A stretch of DNA of 11,159 bases from positions 1 through 11,159 of the forward strand of contig CAMLHL010000080.1 of NCBI GenBank assembly GCA_946479855.1. Direction: 5' to 3'. Within the stretch, counting starts at the first letter, position 1, and the number at the start of each line of letters is the position of its first letter. Shown here piece by piece: positions 7,138 to 11,159 of the stretch. The position numbers and the translations under genes were made by a program. Source of the DNA: an uncultured Pseudomonadota bacterium. Lineage in GTDB: Bacteria; Pseudomonadota; Gammaproteobacteria; Burkholderiales; Rhodocyclaceae. The notes beneath the pieces were generated by a model. It searched no databases. It was not told the DNA's origin and was given only the letters and a program-made list of their open reading frames with translations.

Positions 7138-8046
7138 TTATACCCCCGGCTCCAGGGTGCCCAGAGGCGCGGCGGCGCAGAGCGCCTCGACGGCCGGGTG
7201 ACGGATGCGGCGTTCGCTGGAAATAGCGTAGATCTGCTCGCTGACGCCGGCCATGGCGCCGAGTGGCTGGGCCTCGAGCTGGGCGGCGACCTGTTCGGCG
7301 AGGGCGAGCGGGGCGGGAAAGAGCCCCAGTCCGCCGCGGCCGAAGGTGGTCAACAGCGCGCTGTCCTCGAATTCGCCGACGATTTTCGGGCGGATGCCGG
7401 TCTGTTCCAGCCAGCGATCGATACGGCCGCGCAGGGCGTTATGGCGCGTCGGCAGCAACATCGGTGCCCCATTCAGGCAGGCCGGGAACTCGCCGCAGTA
7501 ACGTTCGGCCAAACTGCTGGTGGCGAACAGGCCGGTGGCGAATTCGCCGAGCCGGGTGCTGAACACTTTCAGGTTGCCGCCGCTCGGCGCGGCGCGATCG
7601 GTCAGCACGACATCGAGGCGATGCAGAGCGAGGTCGGCGAGCAGGGTTTCGAACTCGCCTTCGTCGCAGATCAGCCGAACGTCGGCCGGCATGCTGGTCA
7701 CTGTCGATAGCAGGCGGTAGGCCAGCAGCTTGGGGATGCCATCGGAGATCCCGGCGCGCAGGCGAAGCGTGGACTCGCTGTCGCTGTGCTGGACGGCATC
7801 GAGCAAGGCGTCGCCGAGCTGGAAAATCTGGTCGGCGTAGCCCAGCGCGATCCGGCCGGCCTCGCTCAGCACCAGGCCACGCCCCTGGGCATTGAACAGT
7901 GCCTTGCCGATTTGCCTTTCGAGCTGGGAAAGCTGGCCGCTGATGGTTTGGACGGCGACGTCGAGACGTTCGGCAGCGCGGGTGATGCTGCCTTCCTGGG
8001 CGACGACCCAGAAGTAGTGGAGGTGTTTATAGTTGAGATGAATCAT
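7138..8046 (-). CDS. nhaR: LysR-family transcriptional regulator, NhaR-like
   Basis: This is a DNA-binding regulator of the LysR family. The N-terminal winged helix-turn-helix (about 1-62) has [17 protein letters not shown] and the recognition region [12 protein letters not shown], the NhaR signature that differs from ordinary LysR proteins. The rest is the periplasmic-binding-like effector domain. With ATG 8046 it is 302 residues, like E. coli NhaR (301), which senses sodium and high pH and activates nhaA. No antiporter gene is in view, so its targets here are unknown. A TTG at 8079 has a clear GGAG ribosome site and would add 11 residues; the ATG has none, so the start is uncertain. The gene is divergent from htpX (102 bases apart) and precedes dacA on the same strand. 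Confidence 0.85.
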   Translation of the reverse strand: MIHLNYKHLHYFWVVAQEGSITRAAERLDVAVQTISGQLSQLERQIGKALFNAQGRGLVLSEAGRIALGYADQIFQLGDALLDAVQHSDSESTLRLRAGISDGIPKLLAYRLLSTVTSMPADVRLICDEGEFETLLADLALHRLDVVLTDRAAPSGGNLKVFSTRLGEFATGLFATSSLAERYCGEFPACLNGAPMLLPTRHNALRGRIDRWLEQTGIRPKIVGEFEDSALLTTFGRGGLGLFPAPLALAEQVAAQLEAQPLGAMAGVSEQIYAISSERRIRHPAVEALCAAAPLGTLEPGV

Positions 8047-8084
8047 GGGTTCGGCAGAAAAAATCGAAGAGTTGTTCAATTTTG

Positions 8085-8088
8085 CTCC
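8085..8088 (-). promoter_or_regulatory. Ribosome binding site GGAG for an alternative TTG start of the nhaR-like gene
   Basis: On the minus strand GGAG is followed by five bases and then TTG at 8079, in frame with the nhaR-like gene. The downstream ATG at 8046 has no such motif. This favours translation from TTG despite the rarer codon and the longer N terminus. Confidence 0.5.
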
Positions 8089-8091
8089 GAT

Positions 8092-8119
8092 TTTTCACTT
8101 TGTTGCAACGCAATATCAT
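8092..8119 (+). promoter_or_regulatory. Possible sigma-70 type promoter for htpX
   Basis: TTTTCA (8092-8097, four of six matches to -35) and TATCAT (8114-8119, five of six matches to -10) are spaced by 16 bases and would start transcription about 20 bases before the htpX ribosome site. No heat-shock sigma-32 consensus is evident. The -35 is weak, so this is a candidate only. Confidence 0.35.
8102..8113. promoter_or_regulatory. Overlapping dyads GTTGCAAC and TTGC-N3-GCAA in the divergent nhaR-like/htpX region
   Basis: GTTGCAAC (8102-8109) is a perfect palindrome, and TTGC AAC GCAA (8103-8113) is a second, overlapping dyad. They fall between the candidate -35 and -10 of htpX and upstream of the nhaR-like gene, where a LysR-type regulator would be expected to bind. 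Assignment as its operator is inference from position. Confidence 0.3.
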
Positions 8120-8148
8120 CACGCTGTTTCTCTTTCGTGGAGTTCAAA

Positions 8149-9027
8149 ATGAAACGTATCGTCCTTTTCCTGGCCACCAACCTGGCCGTCATGCTGGTGC
8201 TCAGCGTTGTTACGAGCCTGCTTGGCGTCAATCGATACCTGACCGCCAACGGACTCAACGTCGGCATGCTGTTCGCCTTTGCCGCCGTGATCGGTTTCGG
8301 CGGCGCCTTCATTTCGCTGCTGATGTCGAAGACGATGGCCAAGTGGAGTACCGGGGCCCAGGTCATCGCGTCGCCGAGTTCGTCGACCGAAGTCTGGCTG
8401 GTCGATACGGTGGCCCGGCTGGCCAAGCGCGCCAACCTGCCGATGCCGGAAGTGGCGATCTACGACGGCGAGCCGAATGCCTTTGCCACCGGTGCGACAA
8501 AAAACAATTCGCTGGTCGCGGTGTCGACCGGCTTGCTGCAGAGCATGACCCGCGAGGAAGCCGAGGCGGTGCTGGCCCACGAAGTGGCGCATATCGCCAA
8601 CGGCGACATGGTGACGCTGACGCTGATCCAGGGCGTCGTCAATACCTTCGTCGTTTTCCTGTCGCGCATCGTCGGCTACGTGGTCGACGGCTTTCTGCGT
8701 CGCGGCGACAGCGAAAACAGCGGTCCGGGCATCGGTTACATGGTGACCAGCATGATCTGCGAAGTGGTCTTCGGCCTGCTGGCCAGCATCATCGTCGCCT
8801 GGTTCTCGCGCCAGCGCGAATTTCGTGCCGATGCCGGTGCCGCCGGCCTGATGGGTACGCCGGTGCCGATGCAGAACGCCCTGCGCCGTCTAGGCAACCT
8901 GCATACCGAACCCCTGCCGCAGAACATGGCGGCCTCGGGGATTGCCGGTGGCACGGGCGGCGTCATGGCGCTGTTCGCCACCCATCCGCCGCTGGAACAA
9001 CGGATTGCTGCGCTGGGAGGACGTTGA
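8149..9027 (+). CDS. htpX: Membrane zinc metalloprotease HtpX (M48B)
   Basis: HtpX is an inner-membrane protease that removes damaged or misassembled membrane proteins alongside FtsH. In 292 residues there are two N-terminal membrane segments (about 4-25 and 37-58), the zinc motif HEVAH at 144-148 with catalytic Glu145, and EFRAD at 224-228, whose glutamate is the third zinc ligand. Two more hydrophobic segments (about 157-180 and 197-220) lie between these motifs, as in E. coli HtpX. The C terminus has the conserved [12 protein letters not shown]. The frame is open back to 7786, but ATG 8149 is preceded by GGAG at 8139-8142 and begins with the family's [11 protein letters not shown]. All key residues are present. 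It is divergent from the nhaR-like regulator and followed closely by efflux genes. Confidence 0.96.
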   Translation: MKRIVLFLATNLAVMLVLSVVTSLLGVNRYLTANGLNVGMLFAFAAVIGFGGAFISLLMSKTMAKWSTGAQVIASPSSSTEVWLVDTVARLAKRANLPMPEVAIYDGEPNAFATGATKNNSLVAVSTGLLQSMTREEAEAVLAHEVAHIANGDMVTLTLIQGVVNTFVVFLSRIVGYVVDGFLRRGDSENSGPGIGYMVTSMICEVVFGLLASIIVAWFSRQREFRADAGAAGLMGTPVPMQNALRRLGNLHTEPLPQNMAASGIAGGTGGVMALFATHPPLEQRIAALGGR

Positions 9028-9048
9028 CCGCGTGCTGTTGATAGCGTG

Positions 9049-9063
9049 CGGTTTGCTGAACCG
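9049..9063 (+). promoter_or_regulatory. Hairpin/dyad CGGTT-N5-AACCG upstream of the efflux operon
   Basis: A perfect 5-bp dyad with a 5-base spacer ends five bases before the start codon of the outer-membrane factor, in the 41-base gap after htpX. It covers the place where a ribosome site should be, and no good one is visible. It could be an operator half-site pair or an RNA hairpin that limits translation. A terminator is unlikely because only AATTT follows. Confidence 0.3.
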
Positions 9064-9068
9064 AATTT

Positions 9069-10307
9069 ATGATGCGATGCACAAAAACACTGTTTTTTTC
9101 ACTGGGTATGAGCGCGGCGCTGGCCGTCGCGCAGCCCGAATATGACCTGGCAAACCTCGAGAGGCTGGCGTTGGAGTCCAGTCACTCCGTCCTGGCGGCG
9201 CGTGAGCAGATCACCGCGGCACGCCATGCGGTGGAGAGTGCGGGGGCCTTTCCCAACCCCGAGCTGGAATACCTCGGCGGCACGCTGCGCTCCCGTGGGC
9301 CGGGCGGCAATCCGGGCAATGCCCGGAGCGTGACCCTGACGCAGCCGCTGGACATGCCCTGGCGGCGCGCAGCGCGGATTGCCGCGGCAGAGGCCGGGCT
9401 GGTGGCAACCGGGGCGCAGGTCCGTGCTTTTGAGGCCGATACGCTAGCCCGCTTGCGGCTGCGCTATTTCGACGTCCTGCGTCGTGATGCCGAGTTGAAA
9501 AATGCCCGAGAGGACATGGCATTGATGGAGAGTGTGCGCTCACGTATCGCACTCCGGGTCGAGACTGGCGAAGCCGCTCGTTTCGAGCTGATCAAGGCCG
9601 ATGCGGAAATGCTCAACGCCCAGAAAACGGCCCAGGCGGCCGGATTCCGTGTCGAGCAGGCGCGTTCGCTGCTGCGCCAGAGCATCGGTGGCGCCTTGCC
9701 GGCCGATTTTGCCCTGCGCGGCCAATTGCGGGATGTGCCGGCGCTGCCGCCGTTGGATGGCCTGGGCCGGCAATTGGCGGAAACCAGCCCCGATTTGGCG
9801 CGCGGGCGCGCCGAAGTGGTGCGGGCGCAGCACCAGCTTGATCTCGAGCGGCGCCAACGCTGGCCGAATCTGGCCTTGAAGGCGAGCCTGGACGAAGACC
9901 CGGATGCGCGTACTTCGAAGCTTGGCGTGATTGTATCCATTCCCCTCTGGGACCGGCGTAGCGGGCCAATGGGCGAAGCGGCGGCCCAGCTCGTGCGGGC
10001 CCGTTACGAACTGGAGGCCCAGGAATTTTCGCTGGCCCAGCAACTGGAAGTGGCTGTCCAGCAATATGAAATTGCGGCGGCACAGGTGACGGCGCTCGAG
10101 TCCGGCATTGTCAGGCAGGCCGAATCTGCCCTGAAGGTGGCCGAGGCGGCGTATCGCTTCGGAGAGCGCGGATTCCTCGAAGTGCTCGATGCCCAGCGCG
10201 TTTTCCGGGCGGCGCGCGCCGAACTGATCGCCGGACGTTATGAACTGGCGGCGGCCTGGGTCGAAATTGAAAGACTACGGGCCATCCCCGAAGGAAAACA
10301 GGAATGA
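9069..10307 (+). CDS. TolC-family outer-membrane efflux protein, CzcC/CusC-like
   Basis: This is the predicted outer-membrane channel of a tripartite efflux pump, 412 residues long. Residues 1-21 look like a signal peptide with a cut after AVA; there is no lipobox, unlike CusC. Two outer-membrane efflux protein repeats follow. The first has PNPELEYLGG (about 57-66) and QPLDMPWRRAAR, the second has VSIPLWDRRSGP and the late signature GERGFLEVLDAQR. Long Ala/Glu/Arg-rich heptad stretches match the alpha-helical barrel. This set of segments resembles the heavy-metal efflux (CzcC) branch more than drug-efflux TolC proteins, but the substrate cannot be read from it. ATG 9069 or 9072 is possible and neither has a clear ribosome site. 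Its stop overlaps the adaptor start as ATGA. Confidence 0.9.
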   Translation: MMRCTKTLFFSLGMSAALAVAQPEYDLANLERLALESSHSVLAAREQITAARHAVESAGAFPNPELEYLGGTLRSRGPGGNPGNARSVTLTQPLDMPWRRAARIAAAEAGLVATGAQVRAFEADTLARLRLRYFDVLRRDAELKNAREDMALMESVRSRIALRVETGEAARFELIKADAEMLNAQKTAQAAGFRVEQARSLLRQSIGGALPADFALRGQLRDVPALPPLDGLGRQLAETSPDLARGRAEVVRAQHQLDLERRQRWPNLALKASLDEDPDARTSKLGVIVSIPLWDRRSGPMGEAAAQLVRARYELEAQEFSLAQQLEVAVQQYEIAAAQVTALESGIVRQAESALKVAEAAYRFGERGFLEVLDAQRVFRAARAELIAGRYELAAAWVEIERLRAIPEGKQE

Positions 10308-11159
10308 AAAAAGCCGTATTTTTGGGGTTGACCGTAGCTTTCCTGCTCGGCTGCAATCAGGAGCACAAAACAGTCGTCGACCAGCAGGTGCAGGACCCGA
10401 TGCTGGTGACGCCGTCGAGCGAGCTGATGGCGCAGCTCAAGCTGGCCGAGGTCGGCACGCTGGCCGTGGCGGAAACCCTGCGCGTTGCCGGCCGGATCGA
10501 TTTCGACGAACAGCGCCTGGCCCGCATTGGCGCGACGGTGACCGGCCGGGTGACCCAGATCGATGCGCTGCTCGGCCAGACCGTCGGCAGGGGCGAGGTG
10601 CTGGCCCGCCTGAACAGCAGCGAGTTGTCCAGCCAGCAACTGGCCTATCTCAAGGCGCGCGCCCAGCTGGAACTGAATCGGCGCAATGCCGAGCGGGCCA
10701 AGGCCCTGTTTGAGGCCGACGTGATCGGTGCGGCAGAATTGCAGCGCCGGGAAAGCGAGTTTCAGATTTCGCTGGCCGAAACGCGGGCCGCCTCCGACCA
10801 GCTGGCTTTGCTCGGCGTCAGCCCGGCGGCCATTGATCGTCTCGGCAGGCACGGGGCGGTGGACTCGGTGACACCAGTGGTGGCGACGATGAACGGCGTC
10901 GTCGTCGAACGCAAACTGGCGCAGGGCCAGGTGGTTCAGCCAGCCGATGCCTTGTTCGTCGTTGCCGACCTGTCGCGCCTGTGGGCGGTGGCCCAGGTCC
11001 CCGAGCAGCAGGTCGGGCAGGTCAAGGCCGGGCAATCGGTGAGCATCGAAGTGCCGGCCCTGGGCAATGAGAAATTGATCGGCAAGCTGATTTTCGTTGG
11101 CCAAACCATCGACCCGGAGACGCGGACCGTACTCGTCCGTACCGAACTGGACAATCGCG
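10304..11159 (+). CDS. RND efflux periplasmic adaptor (HlyD/CusB-CzcB-like) lipoprotein, 3' end outside window
   Basis: This is the membrane fusion subunit that links an inner-membrane RND pump to the outer-membrane factor. The window holds 285 residues, and the frame is open at the right edge. Residues 1-17 are a lipoprotein signal with the lipobox LLGC and Cys17. GRIDFDEQRLARIGATVTGR (64-82) begins the barrel-sandwich domain, which resumes at ATMNGVVVERKLAQGQVV (194-211). Residues about 105-170 form the alpha-helical hairpin. The beta-barrel domain begins near LWAVAQVPEQQV (226-237) and ends with GQTIDPETRTVLVRTEL, typical of CusB/CzcB-like adaptors. No His-rich metal-binding N terminus is present, so the metal link is weak. 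ATG 10304 has AAGGA at 10291-10295 and overlaps the upstream stop by 4 bases, indicating an operon. Confidence 0.92.
   Translation, partial: MKKAVFLGLTVAFLLGCNQEHKTVVDQQVQDPMLVTPSSELMAQLKLAEVGTLAVAETLRVAGRIDFDEQRLARIGATVTGRVTQIDALLGQTVGRGEVLARLNSSELSSQQLAYLKARAQLELNRRNAERAKALFEADVIGAAELQRRESEFQISLAETRAASDQLALLGVSPAAIDRLGRHGAVDSVTPVVATMNGVVVERKLAQGQVVQPADALFVVADLSRLWAVAQVPEQQVGQVKAGQSVSIEVPALGNEKLIGKLIFVGQTIDPETRTVLVRTELDNR

Noticed and set aside
7786..8148. An upstream in-frame extension of htpX giving a 413-residue protein
   Set aside because: The extension overlaps the nhaR-like gene, has no family similarity, and the internal ATG at 8149 has its own GGAG site and the correct HtpX N terminus.
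1..11159. Search for CRISPR repeats, tRNA genes, insertion-sequence ends, toxin-antitoxin pairs or defence genes
   Set aside because: Nothing of this kind was seen by eye; all space is taken by recognised housekeeping or envelope genes.

Overview
The window is high-GC proteobacterial DNA with ordinary, dense gene packing. The gene content (a stand-alone RlmL-like methyltransferase, a dacA-dat-ybeD-lipB-lipA cluster, an NhaR-type LysR regulator divergent from htpX) and the protein sequences suggest a betaproteobacterium, most likely from the Rhodocyclales (Dechloromonas/Azonexus-like). This placement comes from recognition of the sequences, not from a search. I see no insertion sequences, tRNA or rRNA genes, CRISPR arrays, phage genes or gene-free stretches above 300 bases.

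Layout. (1) Positions 1-893 (+) hold the 3' part of a THUMP-type 23S rRNA methyltransferase gene whose start lies left of the window. (2) 975-2270 (+) encodes a stand-alone CoA-transferase/acetyl-CoA hydrolase of the 4-hydroxybutyrate CoA-transferase family, with its catalytic glutamate at residue 238. (3) 2362-3240 (+) is a two-gene unit for envelope proteins: a small secreted Pro/aromatic-rich protein with a two-cysteine C-terminal motif, then a glycine-zipper lipoprotein with a polyproline tail. (4) 8046-3256 (-) is a long block read right to left: an NhaR-like LysR regulator, dacA (penicillin-binding protein 5/6 type carboxypeptidase), dat (D-amino acid aminotransferase), ybeD (DUF493), lipB and lipA. 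From dacA to lipA the genes are separated by 4, 1 and 0 bases and then overlap by 8, so they are almost certainly one operon. (5) 8149-9027 (+) is htpX, divergent from the regulator. (6) 9069-11159 (+) starts a tripartite efflux operon: a CzcC/CusC-like outer-membrane factor overlapping by 4 bases a CusB/CzcB-like adaptor that runs off the right end. The RND pump is expected just outside.

How the genes work together. The minus-strand block joins cell-wall trimming and D-amino acid metabolism (dacA, dat) to protein lipoylation: LipB moves octanoate from acyl carrier protein onto lipoyl domains and LipA inserts the two sulfurs. HtpX (inner-membrane quality control), the two small envelope proteins and the efflux system give the rest of the window a cell-envelope theme.

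Novelty. I found no convincing new system. The most notable items are the uncharacterised secreted-protein/lipoprotein pair, overlapping dyads in the nhaR-like/htpX divergent region, a hairpin directly upstream of the efflux operon, and the lipidated adaptor paired with a non-lipidated outer-membrane factor.
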